Origin: Janthinobacterium lividum
GTDB taxonomy: Bacteria; Pseudomonadota; Gammaproteobacteria; Burkholderiales; Burkholderiaceae_D
Direction: 5' to 3'
DNA: 64,000 nt
NCBI RefSeq assembly: GCF_023509035.1
Contig: NZ_CP075583.1
Location: 1,426,001 to 1,490,000 of the forward strand
Shown here piece by piece: positions 45,764 through 54,689 of the stretch. How positions within the stretch are numbered: the first letter of the stretch is position 1; each line of letters starts with the position of its first letter. The translations under genes were made by a program, and so were the position numbers. The notes beneath the pieces are model-generated. The model saw only the letters and a program-made list of their open reading frames with translations. It made no database searches and had not been told where the DNA came from.

Positions 45764-46819
45764 ATGTCTAATTCACCCCTGAGCATCGAACAGTTTTTAC
45801 GCGCCATGCCGAAAGTGGAGCTGCATTGCCACCTGTTCGGCACGGTGCGCCAATCGACTTTCCGTGCGCTGGCTGCCAAGACGGGCAATGTCGTCACCCC
45901 CGAGGAAATCGACGCGTTCTATACGCGCGGCGACAAGCCCGTCGGCGTGCTGCGCGTGCTGCGCGCGCTCGACGCGCACCTGATCGTCTCGCCGACTGAC
46001 CTGTATTGCCTCGCCTACGAATACCTGGAAGACGTGCATGGCCACGGCGTGCGCTATGCGGAGTTCTTCTGGAACCCCACCGGCACCGTGCGCGTCTCGG
46101 GTATCCGCTACGAATCGGCGCAAGACGCCATCGTGGCGGCCATCCGCGACGCGCAGCGCGACTTTGGCGTGATTGGCCGTTTGATCCCCAGCATCGATCG
46201 CGAAGCCAGTCCTGCCGAAGCCGTGCAGATGGTGGAATGGATGAAGGCATACCGCGCGCCGGAAGTCATCGGCATCGGCATTGACTACCGCGAAAACGAC
46301 CGCCCGCCCGAACTGTTCATCGAAGCCTATCGCGCCGCGCGCGCAGCCGGCTTCAAATGCACGGCGCATGCGGGTGAATTCGGCATGCCGTGGATGAACG
46401 TGGAGACCGCCATCGAGCAACTGCAGGTGGACAGGATCGACCATGGCTACACGATTGTCGACAATCCCGCGCTGGCGCAGCGCTGCGTGGAACGTGGCCT
46501 GGTATTTACCGTGGTGCCGACCAATTCGTATTATTTGCGCACCCTGGCGCCCGAACGCTGGGCCCTGGACCACCCGATCCGCGCCATGGCCAAGCTGGGC
46601 TTGAAACTGCATCCGAACACGGACGACCCGACCCTGCACCACGTGACGCCGACGGGCGCCTGGATGATGATGCGCGAATTCGGCTTTGGCCTCGACGACA
46701 TGCGCGGCTTCATGTTGAATGGTCTCGATGCGGCCTGGATAGACGACAGCACGCGGCGCGACTGGCGCGTGGAATTCACGCGTGAATTCGACGCCTTGCG
46801 CGCAAGAGTCGTCGAGTAA
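45764..46819 (+). CDS. Adenosine deaminase family protein
   Basis: 351 residues. Zinc ligands His21 and His23 (ELHCHLFG), the HAGE motif (His202, catalytic Glu205), IDHGYTI with the catalytic His, and the NTDDP motif are in place. The HCHLFG form and VPTNSYYLRTL region differ from classical Add (HLHLDG, CPTSN), so the substrate could be a different purine or nucleoside. It acts in the cytoplasm after uptake. Coming 25 bases after the nucleoside hydrolase, it completes a transport-and-breakdown set. Confidence 0.87.
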   Translation: MSNSPLSIEQFLRAMPKVELHCHLFGTVRQSTFRALAAKTGNVVTPEEIDAFYTRGDKPVGVLRVLRALDAHLIVSPTDLYCLAYEYLEDVHGHGVRYAEFFWNPTGTVRVSGIRYESAQDAIVAAIRDAQRDFGVIGRLIPSIDREASPAEAVQMVEWMKAYRAPEVIGIGIDYRENDRPPELFIEAYRAARAAGFKCTAHAGEFGMPWMNVETAIEQLQVDRIDHGYTIVDNPALAQRCVERGLVFTVVPTNSYYLRTLAPERWALDHPIRAMAKLGLKLHPNTDDPTLHHVTPTGAWMMMREFGFGLDDMRGFMLNGLDAAWIDDSTRRDWRVEFTREFDALRARVVE

Positions 46820-46820
46820 A

Positions 46821-48203
46821 TCAGGCCGACGCCGGTGGCGGTGCCAGCAGCGAGGGAAACGCCCGCTGCGGACATGCCTGCCGTTCGCACACCTTGCAGC
46901 CCGTGCCGATGGGCGTGGCGCTGCTCGGGTCGTGCAAATCGAGTCCCTTCGAGTAAATCAGCCGGTGCGCCTGCGAGATGTCGCAACCGAGCGCCACGGC
47001 AAAGGTCTTGCCCGGCGCCCGGAAGCCTGGCGAGGCCGTGCTGACTTGGCGCGCGATCCACAGATAAGTGCAGCCGTCGGGCATGCTGGCCACTTGCGTG
47101 AGCACCTGGCCTGGATGGCTGAAGGCGTCATACACAATCCACAGCGGGCACGTGCCGCCCACCCTTGAAAAGTGAAAGTCCGTGGCCGATTGGCGCTTCG
47201 AGACATTGCCCGCCCGGTCGACGCGTACAAAGAAAAACGGCAAACCTGCCGCCTCGGGGCGCTGCATGGTACTCAAACGGTGGCACACGGCTTCGAAACC
47301 CACGCCGAACTGGTGCGCCAGGCGCTCGATATCGTAGGCGCGCGTCTCCGCCGCCTGCAGGAAGCGTTGATACGGCATCAGCAGGGCGCCGGCAAAATAA
47401 TTGGAAAACGCCAGGCGCGCGCTCGTTTGCGCGGCCGCGCCGGAGAGTCCCGCCGCCAGCACCAGGGCGTCGATCAGCTCGCTGTGCTCGAGCAGGCTGA
47501 TTTGCGCCGCCATCTGGAAGGCGCGCTGGCCGCCCGTCAGGGTATCGGGCAGCCACAGGATATGTTGCTGGGCGTCATAGCGGTGCTTGCGCACCATGCC
47601 CGCGTCGCCATCGGACAGTTGCACCTGGATGCCGTGGCACTCCAGCAAGCGGCTTTGCAGCGCATCGAGCGTGCGCATCGCAGGATCGAGTTCGCCAGCC
47701 ACGAGCTCCGCGGCCCTATCCAGTTCATCGATGTAGTTTTGCCGCCGGTTCAGGTATTCGCGCACTTCCTCGTCCGTGGACGGTGCGGCCGAGCTGGCGC
47801 CGCGGCTGCCGTCATCGAGGCGCGCGGCCAACGTGTCAGCCCGTTCCGCCATGACCCGGTAACGCCGCTGCAGCAGCAAGATCGAGCGGGCCAGTTCCGG
47901 CATGTTTTCCACCAGCATTTTGAGCTCGGCCATCGAGGTGGGCGGCGCGTCGGGCAATTCGCCGAACACATCGCGCACGTCGGCCACCAGGCTGGCGCTG
48001 TCGTGTTCGGAGAAAATTTGCGGATCGACCCCCAGTACTGTGCCGATGCGCAACAGGATCGGCACCGTCAGCGGGCGCTGATTGCGCTCCATCTGGTTCA
48101 GGTAGCTGGGCGAAATGCCCAGGGACTTGGCCAGCGCCACCTGCGTCATGCGCCGTTCTTCGCGCAGGCGCTGCAGGCGCACGCCCATGAAAACCTTTGC
48201 CAT
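46821..48203 (-). CDS. ScfR/PrpR-type regulator (HTH_3, IrrE-like, DUF2083)
   Basis: 460 residues. The N-terminal Xre-type helix-turn-helix is GVRLQRLREERRMTQVALAK, then SLGISPSYLNQMERNQRP. The central IrrE-like region (SARLAFSNYFAGALLMPYQRF and FGVGFEAVCHRLSTMQRP) and the C-terminal DUF2083 domain with Cys pairs (GTGCKVCERQACPQRAFP) follow. Members sense short-chain acyl-CoAs and control propionate, acetate or branched-chain metabolism. It is divergent from the valine-degradation operon, and the space between holds four TTTGCA-type half sites, so it very likely controls that operon and itself. Confidence 0.9.
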   Translation of the reverse strand: MAKVFMGVRLQRLREERRMTQVALAKSLGISPSYLNQMERNQRPLTVPILLRIGTVLGVDPQIFSEHDSASLVADVRDVFGELPDAPPTSMAELKMLVENMPELARSILLLQRRYRVMAERADTLAARLDDGSRGASSAAPSTDEEVREYLNRRQNYIDELDRAAELVAGELDPAMRTLDALQSRLLECHGIQVQLSDGDAGMVRKHRYDAQQHILWLPDTLTGGQRAFQMAAQISLLEHSELIDALVLAAGLSGAAAQTSARLAFSNYFAGALLMPYQRFLQAAETRAYDIERLAHQFGVGFEAVCHRLSTMQRPEAAGLPFFFVRVDRAGNVSKRQSATDFHFSRVGGTCPLWIVYDAFSHPGQVLTQVASMPDGCTYLWIARQVSTASPGFRAPGKTFAVALGCDISQAHRLIYSKGLDLHDPSSATPIGTGCKVCERQACPQRAFPSLLAPPPASA

Positions 48204-48228
48204 TGCGTTTCCTCTTCCCGGTTTGTGG

Positions 48229-48329
48229 AATCTGCAAATTTACAATCTTTGCAGATTAACAGATTCAGCTTTGCATTATCTCGCATTTTCACGCCTTGTT
48301 CGCAACGGCGATTGTGCGAATAATGCAAA
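48229..48329. promoter_or_regulatory. Array of four TTTGCA half-sites (candidate ScfR/PrpR operators)
   Basis: AATCTGCAAA (48229-48238) and TTTGCAGATT (48248-48257) form a perfect inverted repeat. TTTGCATTAT (48270-48279) and ATAATGCAAA (48320-48329) form another with wider spacing. RamB/PrpR-type relatives of the adjacent regulator bind TTTGCAAA-like sites, so these are good candidate operators. They cover most of the 156-bp divergent region. Confidence 0.65.
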
Positions 48330-48359
48330 CAGACCCATACCCACACCAGGAGACACCGA

Positions 48360-49868
48360 GTGACCACGCAAAACGCAATTCCGACCGTTCCCCTCTTGAT
48401 CAACGGCGAGTGGGTTGAATCCCAGACCACCGTCTGGCGCGACGTCGTCAACCCCGCCACCCAGGAAGTATTGGCCAAAGTACCGTTCGCCACGCCGGAC
48501 GAAGTCAATGCCGCCATCGCCTCGGCCCAGCGCGCCTTTAAAACCTGGCGCAAGACGCCGATCGGCGCCCGCGCCCGCATTTTCCTGAAATTGCAGCAGC
48601 TGATCCGCGAAAACATGGCCGACCTGGCCGCAACGCTCACCATGGAACAGGGCAAGACCCTGCTCGACGCGGAAGGCGACGTCTTCCGCGGCCTGGAAGT
48701 AGTGGAGCACGCCGCCAACATCGGCACCCTGCAGATGGGCGAATACGCACAAAACGTGGCCGGTGGCGTCGATACCTACAGCGTGATGCAGCCGCTGGGC
48801 GTGTGCGCCGGCATCACCCCGTTCAATTTCCCCGCCATGATCCCCCTGTGGATGTTCCCGATGGCGATTGCCTGCGGCAATACCTTCGTGCTGAAACCAT
48901 CGGAGCAAGATCCGCTGGTGACGGAAAAACTCGTGCGCCTGGCCTTGCAGGCGGGTATCCCGGCCGGCGTGCTGAACGTGATTCACGGCGGCGAAGACGT
49001 GGTCAACGCCCTGTGCGACCACCCGGACATCAAGGCGATTTCGTTCGTTGGCTCCAGCAAGGTGGGCACGCATGTCTACCAGCGCGCCAGCCTGAACGGC
49101 AAGCGCGCGCAATGCATGATGGGCGCCAAGAACCACGCCGTCGTCTTGCCGGACGCCAATAAAGAACAGACCCTGAACCAGTTGCTGGGCGCGGGCTTCG
49201 GCGCGGCCGGGCAGCGCTGCATGGCCGCATCGGTGGCCGTGCTGGTGGGCGCAGCGCGCGATTGGCTGCCGGAATTGTCCGCCAAGGCGCAGACCCTGAC
49301 GGTCGGTGCGGGCAAGGACAATCCTGACCTGGGTCCCGTGATTTCCTGCGCGGCGAAAGAGCGCGTGTTCAGCCTCGTCGCCAAGGGCATCGAACAGGGC
49401 GCCGTGCTGACCCTCGATGGGCGCGACGTGAAGGTCGATGGCTATCCGAACGGCAACTTCGTCGGGCCGACGATCTTGTCTGGCGTGAAACCCGGCATGG
49501 TTGTGTATGACCAGGAAATCTTTGGCCCCGTCTTGATCGTCGTCGAAGTTGATACCCTGGACGAAGCGATTGCCCTGGTGAACGCGAATCCGAACGGCAA
49601 TGGCACGGCGCTGTTCACGCAAAGCGGCGCGGCGGCGCGCTACTTCCAGGAAGAAATCGATGTGGGGCAAGTCGGCATCAACGTGCCCATTCCCGTGCCT
49701 GTGCCCCTGTTCAGCTTTACGGGGTCGCGCGGCTCGAAACTGGGCGACCTGGGCCCGTTCGGCAAGCAGGTCGTGCTGTTCTACACGCAGACGCAAACGA
49801 TCACCCAGCGCTGGTTTACGGATGCGGCGTCGGTGGGCAAGGTCAACACCACCATCAGCCTCAAATAA
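48360..49868 (+). CDS. mmsA: CoA-acylating methylmalonate-semialdehyde dehydrogenase
   Basis: 502 residues. Aldehyde dehydrogenase fold with [16 protein letters not shown], the NAD site region [16 protein letters not shown] and the nucleophile Cys287 in [13 protein letters not shown]; the end [20 protein letters not shown] is MmsA-typical. It converts methylmalonate semialdehyde to propionyl-CoA in valine breakdown. The start is GTG at 48360 with CAGGAGACACC upstream. It is first in the operon mmsA, acyl-CoA dehydrogenase, two hydratase-fold genes, mmsB. Confidence 0.94.
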   Translation: MTTQNAIPTVPLLINGEWVESQTTVWRDVVNPATQEVLAKVPFATPDEVNAAIASAQRAFKTWRKTPIGARARIFLKLQQLIRENMADLAATLTMEQGKTLLDAEGDVFRGLEVVEHAANIGTLQMGEYAQNVAGGVDTYSVMQPLGVCAGITPFNFPAMIPLWMFPMAIACGNTFVLKPSEQDPLVTEKLVRLALQAGIPAGVLNVIHGGEDVVNALCDHPDIKAISFVGSSKVGTHVYQRASLNGKRAQCMMGAKNHAVVLPDANKEQTLNQLLGAGFGAAGQRCMAASVAVLVGAARDWLPELSAKAQTLTVGAGKDNPDLGPVISCAAKERVFSLVAKGIEQGAVLTLDGRDVKVDGYPNGNFVGPTILSGVKPGMVVYDQEIFGPVLIVVEVDTLDEAIALVNANPNGNGTALFTQSGAAARYFQEEIDVGQVGINVPIPVPVPLFSFTGSRGSKLGDLGPFGKQVVLFYTQTQTITQRWFTDAASVGKVNTTISLK

Positions 49869-49877
49869 GGAGCTGCC

Positions 49878-51038
49878 ATGGACTTTGAACTGAGCGACGA
49901 GCAGCGCGAGTTCCAGCAGGCGGCGCGCGCGTTTGCCGAAGGCGAACTGGCGCCGCACGCGGCGCATTGGGATGCGGAATCGATCTTCCCCGTGGAAACC
50001 ATCGCCAAGGCGGGCGAGATGGGCTTTTGCGGCCTGTACACGCCGCAGCGCTGGGGCGGCCTGGGCTTGAGCCGCCAAGATGCGGCCATCGTCTTCGAAG
50101 AGCTGGCGGGCGGTTGCACCTCGACCACGGCCTATATCACGATTCACAACATGGCCACCTGGATGCTGTCGCGCTGGGGTCAGGAAGCCCTGTGCGACGA
50201 GTGGGTGCCGGCCCTGGCCGCCGGCCAGAAGCTGGCCAGCTATTGCCTGACGGAACCGCAGTCGGGTTCCGACGCGGCGTCCTTGCGTACCAAGGCCGTG
50301 AAGGAAGGCGACTTTTATGTTCTCGATGGCACGAAAGCCTTTATCTCGGGCGCGGGCCAGACGGACATGCTGATCGTCATGGCGAGAACCGGCGGCGAAG
50401 GCGCGGCGGGCATTTCCGCGTTTGCCGTGCCGGCGAATCTGCCCGGCATCGTGTATGGCAAGAAAGAAGAAAAGATGGGCTGGAACAGCCAGCCCACGCG
50501 CATCATCAGCTTTGACCAGGTGAAAGTGCCTGTTGGTAACTTGCTGGGCGCGGAAGGCGAAGGCTTTGCCATCGCCATGAAGGGTATCGATGGCGGGCGC
50601 ATCAATATCGCCGTGTGCTCGGTGGGTACGGCGCAGGCAGCCTTGAGCCGAGCGCAAGCGTACATGAAGGAACGCACGCAGTTCGGCCGCGAGCTGTCGC
50701 AATTCCAGGCCTTGCAATTCAAGCTGGCTGACATGCTGACGGAGCTGGTGGCGGCGCGCCAGATGGTGCGCCTGGCGGCCTGGAAACTGGATCAGGAAAG
50801 CCCGGACGCCACGGCGTATTGCGCCATGGCCAAACGTTTCGCCACGGATGTGGGCTTTAATGTGGCCAACGATGCGCTGCAGCTGCACGGCGGCTATGGC
50901 TACATCCGCGAGTACCCGCTCGAGCGCCACGTGCGCGACACGCGGGTGCACCAGATCCTGGAAGGGACGAATGAAATCATGCGCCTGATCGTCGCGCGAG
51001 CGATTTTGAAAGATGGCGCCACGGAGACCTTACGATGA
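49878..51038 (+). CDS. Acyl-CoA dehydrogenase, probable isobutyryl-CoA dehydrogenase
   Basis: 386 residues. It begins MDFELSDEQREFQQAARAFA; FAD/substrate segments YCLTEPQSGSDAASLRTKA and TKAFISGAGQTDMLIVM follow, and the catalytic Glu362 lies in ILEGTNEIMR. Context between mmsA and a hydroxyisobutyryl-CoA hydrolase-like gene points to isobutyryl-CoA, the valine intermediate, giving methacrylyl-CoA. The stop overlaps the start of the next gene (ATGA). Confidence 0.9.
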   Translation: MDFELSDEQREFQQAARAFAEGELAPHAAHWDAESIFPVETIAKAGEMGFCGLYTPQRWGGLGLSRQDAAIVFEELAGGCTSTTAYITIHNMATWMLSRWGQEALCDEWVPALAAGQKLASYCLTEPQSGSDAASLRTKAVKEGDFYVLDGTKAFISGAGQTDMLIVMARTGGEGAAGISAFAVPANLPGIVYGKKEEKMGWNSQPTRIISFDQVKVPVGNLLGAEGEGFAIAMKGIDGGRINIAVCSVGTAQAALSRAQAYMKERTQFGRELSQFQALQFKLADMLTELVAARQMVRLAAWKLDQESPDATAYCAMAKRFATDVGFNVANDALQLHGGYGYIREYPLERHVRDTRVHQILEGTNEIMRLIVARAILKDGATETLR

Positions 51039-51820
51039 GCAAAGTGTATACCAACCTGCTGCTGGAACGCCGCGGCCATACGGCCCTGGTGACCCTCGAC
51101 AACCCACCGGCCCACACGTGGACCCTGGCCAGCCTGAACGCGCTGACGCAGCTGGTGGCCGACCTGAATGCCGACCCGGACGTGTATGCGCTGGTGATCA
51201 CAGGCGGCGGCGCCAAGTTCTTCTCGGCCGGCGCCGACCTGAACGTGTTTGCCGATGGCAACAAGGATACGGCATTCGCCATGGCCGCCGCCTTTGGCGA
51301 GGCCTTCGAAGCGCTGTCCGCGTTTCGCGGCGTCAGCATCGCCGCCATCAATGGCTATGCCATGGGCGGCGGGCTCGAATGCGCGCTGGCCTGCGATATC
51401 CGCATTGCCGAGGAGCATGCGCAGATGGCCTTGCCGGAAGCGTCCGTCGGCTTGCTGCCGTGCGCGGGCGGCACGCAGCACTTGCCATGGCTGGTGGGCG
51501 AAGGCTGGGCCAAGCGCATGATACTGTGTGGCGAGCGCGTCGATGCGGCCAAGGCCCTGGCCATCGGCCTGGTCGAGGAAGTCGTGCCAACCGGCAAGGC
51601 TGCCGCCACGGCGCTGGCCCTGGCGGCCAAGGTGGCGCGCCAGAGCCCCAGTAGCGTGACGGCGTGCAAGACCCTGATCCAGGGTGCGCGCAGCCATCCG
51701 CTGGTCAACTCCCTGCCCGATGAACGCACCCTGTTCCTTGGCCTGTTCGATACGCAAGACCAGAAAGAGGGCGTGCAAGCGTTCCTGGAAAAACGTCCGG
51801 CGGAGTGGCGCAATGGCTGA
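51035..51820 (+). CDS. Enoyl-CoA hydratase, probable methacrylyl-CoA hydratase
   Basis: 261 residues, crotonase fold. The oxyanion-hole segments are ITGGGAKFFSAGADLNVFAD and NGYAMGGGLECALACDIRIA, and catalytic Glu candidates lie in LPEASVGLLPCAGGTQ. In this operon it most likely adds water to methacrylyl-CoA. It overlaps both its neighbours (start in the dehydrogenase stop, stop in the next start region), so the operon is tightly coupled. Confidence 0.88.
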   Translation: MSKVYTNLLLERRGHTALVTLDNPPAHTWTLASLNALTQLVADLNADPDVYALVITGGGAKFFSAGADLNVFADGNKDTAFAMAAAFGEAFEALSAFRGVSIAAINGYAMGGGLECALACDIRIAEEHAQMALPEASVGLLPCAGGTQHLPWLVGEGWAKRMILCGERVDAAKALAIGLVEEVVPTGKAAATALALAAKVARQSPSSVTACKTLIQGARSHPLVNSLPDERTLFLGLFDTQDQKEGVQAFLEKRPAEWRNG

Positions 51821-52964
51821 AACCTTGGTTGAAAAAATGGCCGAAACACTGCTTGAAACCGTGAAGATCGAGGAGCGCGACTGTCCCGGCGGCATGAAGC
51901 TGGGCGTCATCACCCTCGACGCGCCGAAATCGCTGCATGCCCTGACCCTGGAAATGATACGCGCCATCGACGGCGCCCTCGTGCGCTGGGCCAGTGACGC
52001 GGCCATCGCCTGCGTGGTGCTGCAATCGTCGACCGACAAGGCCTTCTGCGCGGGCGGCGACGTGCGCAGCTTGCGCACTGCCGTCGTCGAGCAGCCGGAC
52101 GTTGTGCCGAACCCGCAGGCGCTCGCTTTCTTTGCCGAGGAATACCGGCTAGACCACCGCATCCATACGTATGTGAAACCGCTGCTGGTGTGGGGCGGCG
52201 GCATCGTCATGGGAGGCGGCCTGGGCTTGATGGCCGGTGCCAGCCACCGCGTGGTCACGGAAAGCACGCGCATCGCCATGCCGGAAATCACGATTGGCCT
52301 GTTTCCCGACGTGGGCGGCAGCTGGTTCCTGGGCCGTATGCCGGGGCGCAGCGGCCTGTTCCTGGGCTTGACGGGGGCGCCCTTGAACGCGGCCGACGCC
52401 CTGTTCGCGGGCCTCGGTGACTATTTCCTGCGCCAGGAAGAGCGCGCCATGGTGCTCGACGCGCTGGCGCTGGCGCAATGGCAAGCCAGCCCGCCGGCGA
52501 ATCACCAGCAACTGAACCGCTTGCTGCGCGGTTTCTCTGCCCCTGTGTCCACGCTGCCCGTCTCCGAAGTGCGCGCCAACTTCGATGCCATCGCCGCCTT
52601 GACGCAAGCGCCTACCTTGCCCGAAGTGGTGGCCGCCATTGCCGCGTATGACGGCGAGTCGGCCTGGCTGCAAAAGGCGGCCCACTCGCTGGACAAGGGC
52701 GCGCCCAGCTCGGCGGCCCTGGTGTGGGCCATGCGCGAACGCACTCGTCATCTGAGCCTGGCGCAAGTGTTCCAGCTGGAATTGATTGTGGCCGTGCAAT
52801 GCTGTGCCCATGCCGATTTCAGGGAAGGCGTGCGCGCCTTGCTGATCGACAAGGACAACGCGCCACGCTGGCAGCCGGCCAGCCTGGCCGACGTCAGCGT
52901 CACATATCTTGATGAATATTTTGTTGCGCCGTGGAGTACGCATCCGCTGGCCGACTTACATTAA
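51813..52964 (+). CDS. 3-hydroxyisobutyryl-CoA hydrolase-like crotonase
   Basis: 383 residues, longer than hydratases and typical of the HIBYL-CoA hydrolase branch. VVLQSSTDKAFCAGGDVRSL and WGGGIVMGGGLGLMAGASHRV form the oxyanion hole, and MPEITIGLFPDVGGSWFLGR carries the catalytic Glu/Asp positions of the hydrolase group. It frees 3-hydroxyisobutyrate for MmsB. The start at 51813 overlaps the previous gene by eight bases. Confidence 0.9.
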   Translation: MAETLVEKMAETLLETVKIEERDCPGGMKLGVITLDAPKSLHALTLEMIRAIDGALVRWASDAAIACVVLQSSTDKAFCAGGDVRSLRTAVVEQPDVVPNPQALAFFAEEYRLDHRIHTYVKPLLVWGGGIVMGGGLGLMAGASHRVVTESTRIAMPEITIGLFPDVGGSWFLGRMPGRSGLFLGLTGAPLNAADALFAGLGDYFLRQEERAMVLDALALAQWQASPPANHQQLNRLLRGFSAPVSTLPVSEVRANFDAIAALTQAPTLPEVVAAIAAYDGESAWLQKAAHSLDKGAPSSAALVWAMRERTRHLSLAQVFQLELIVAVQCCAHADFREGVRALLIDKDNAPRWQPASLADVSVTYLDEYFVAPWSTHPLADLH

Positions 52965-52984
52965 AAGAATAACAGGAGACACAT

Positions 52985-53887
52985 ATGCAACATATCGCTT
53001 TTATCGGCCTGGGCAACATGGGCGCGCCGATGGCCCGCAACCTGGTGGCCGCTGGCTTCCACGTTTCCGTGTTCGACCTGGCGCCAGCGGCAGTGGCGTC
53101 CCTCGTCGAGGCAGGCGCCACGGCGGCCGCCTCCGCCAGCGCGGCCGTACAGACGGCCGACGCTGTCATCACCATGTTGCCAGCCAACAAGCACGTGCAG
53201 GAGCTGTATCTGGCCGAAGGCGGTGTGCTTGATTCGGCCAAGCCGGGCGCCCTGTTTATCGATTGCAGCACCATCGCCGCCGATGTGGCGCGGCAAGTGG
53301 CGCAGGCGGCCAGCGCGCGGGGCTTTGCCATGATCGATGCGCCCGTCTCGGGCGGTACGGCGGGCGCGGCGGCCGGCACCCTGACCTTCATCGTTGGCGG
53401 TAGCGAAGCGGCCTTGCAGCAGGCGCGGCCTTTGCTGGAAAAGATGGGCAAGAACATCTTCCATGCAGGTGAGGCGGGCGCGGGCCAGGTGGCGAAGATT
53501 TGCAACAACATGCTGCTGGGGATTTTGATGGCGGGTACGGCCGAGGCGCTGAACCTGGGCGTGGCGCATGGCCTCGACCCGAAAGTGTTGTCCGACATCA
53601 TGGCCAAGAGTTCAGGCCGCAACTGGACCCTGGAAGTGTATAACCCGTGGCCGGGTGTCATGGAGGGCACGCCCGCGTCGCGCAATTACAGCGGCGGCTT
53701 CGGCACGGCGCTGATGCTGAAAGACCTGGGCCTGGCGCAGCAGTCGGCCCTGTCGGCAAACGCGCCCACGCCCTTGGGCGGCCTGGTGCGTCAGCTGTAC
53801 CAGATGCATGCGCAAGCCGGTTATGCCCAGCAGGATTTCTCCAGCATCGTGCAGATGCTGCAACCGAGCTTGAACAAGCCGGCCTGA
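52985..53887 (+). CDS. mmsB: 3-hydroxyisobutyrate dehydrogenase
   Basis: 300 residues. The NAD motif is FIGLGNMGAPMARNL (GLGNMG at 8-13), the substrate loop is IDAPVSGGTAGAAAGTL, and catalytic Lys171 lies in GQVAKICNNMLLGI. It oxidises 3-hydroxyisobutyrate to methylmalonate semialdehyde, which MmsA then uses, so the five genes cover valine breakdown from isobutyryl-CoA to propionyl-CoA. CAGGAGACACAT precedes the ATG. Confidence 0.95.
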   Translation: MQHIAFIGLGNMGAPMARNLVAAGFHVSVFDLAPAAVASLVEAGATAAASASAAVQTADAVITMLPANKHVQELYLAEGGVLDSAKPGALFIDCSTIAADVARQVAQAASARGFAMIDAPVSGGTAGAAAGTLTFIVGGSEAALQQARPLLEKMGKNIFHAGEAGAGQVAKICNNMLLGILMAGTAEALNLGVAHGLDPKVLSDIMAKSSGRNWTLEVYNPWPGVMEGTPASRNYSGGFGTALMLKDLGLAQQSALSANAPTPLGGLVRQLYQMHAQAGYAQQDFSSIVQMLQPSLNKPA

Positions 53888-53899
53888 GGAATTTTGGGC

Positions 53900-53930
53900 A
53901 AAAAAAAAGCCCGCTGGTAAAAGCGGGCTA
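53900..53930 (-). terminator. Terminator between mmsB and the convergent lipoprotein genes
   Basis: Stem AGCCCGCT/AGCGGGCT with an A-run of nine at 53900-53908. The T-run is therefore on the minus strand and favours ending the lipoprotein transcript. The stretch 53931-54074 shows nothing else. Confidence 0.75.
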
Positions 53931-54074
53931 AATCCAATTCTTGGAAGAGTTGGAGGAGACAGATGCATTATGCTGCATCGCCACATATAACTCCAATTTA
54001 TCTTTGGAATATCAACTATATATTTCCGTGATAACTCTTCCTGACAGCCGCGCAGCGGCTGCCGTTCCTGCAAC

Positions 54075-54653
54075 TCAGGCCGGATTGCAGGCGATCTTCA
54101 CCGTCGTCACATTCGCTTCGCCCATGGTGCCGCCGCCTGTGCCCGGCTGTACAACGCACAGCAGACCCTTTGGCTGGGTGGAGACGCTGATGGCATAGGT
54201 GTCGCCATAGGCGACAGAGCCTATGGTAAAGGTCGTGGCGTCCTTGGCCACCGTTGTTGTTGCACTACCGTTAATCAGCACCAGGCCGTCCACCGTCAGG
54301 CCGGAAACCGTGCCGCCCACGCTATACGTGTTTTTTGAACAAGAAACAGCGGCGCTGATGTTGATGTAATGACCAGCCGAACCGGAACCACCACTGATGC
54401 CGCAAGTCATGTGGGCAGGCTGAGTTTGCACGGTGATGTTGTAGTCGGTGCCATAGTCGATGCGCTTTTTAAAGGTAAACTCGGTCTTTCCGGATGGAAC
54501 CGGGAGGGGCTCGCCGCCATTGGCCAGGATCAGGCCGTCGGTGTTCAAGTTGCTGATGGTGCCGCCGACCTCGTACGAGGCCTTGCCGCCGCAAGCGGCC
54601 AGTCCCAGGGTCAGCAGCAGCGCGGCGAGTGGGCGCAAGCAGGATAACTTCAT
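54075..54653 (-). CDS. Lipoprotein with two repeat domains (paralogue 1)
   Basis: 192 residues. The lipobox LGLAACGG places the lipidated Cys near residue 21. The mature part is two ~80-residue repeats, each with the pattern VGGTxSxLxxDGLxLxNG, TxFTxxxxxxYGxxYxIxVxTQPxxxxC and a second Cys about 25 residues later. Very similar modules occur in large secreted and surface proteins of many proteobacteria; their function is unknown to me. The two Cys per repeat could form a disulfide. GGAG precedes the ATG at 54653. It lies 36 bases after its paralogue, so the pair is one operon. Confidence 0.75.
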   Translation of the reverse strand: MKLSCLRPLAALLLTLGLAACGGKASYEVGGTISNLNTDGLILANGGEPLPVPSGKTEFTFKKRIDYGTDYNITVQTQPAHMTCGISGGSGSAGHYINISAAVSCSKNTYSVGGTVSGLTVDGLVLINGSATTTVAKDATTFTIGSVAYGDTYAISVSTQPKGLLCVVQPGTGGGTMGEANVTTVKIACNPA

Positions 54654-54689
54654 GTATTTCTCCAAAAAATAGGTGACGAATCGCAAGGA

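Noticed and set aside
48276..50951. An 891-codon minus-strand open frame opposite mmsA and the acyl-CoA dehydrogenase gene
   Set aside because: Same artefact: biased His/Gln/Arg composition, no recognisable domain, and it conflicts with two well-supported genes.
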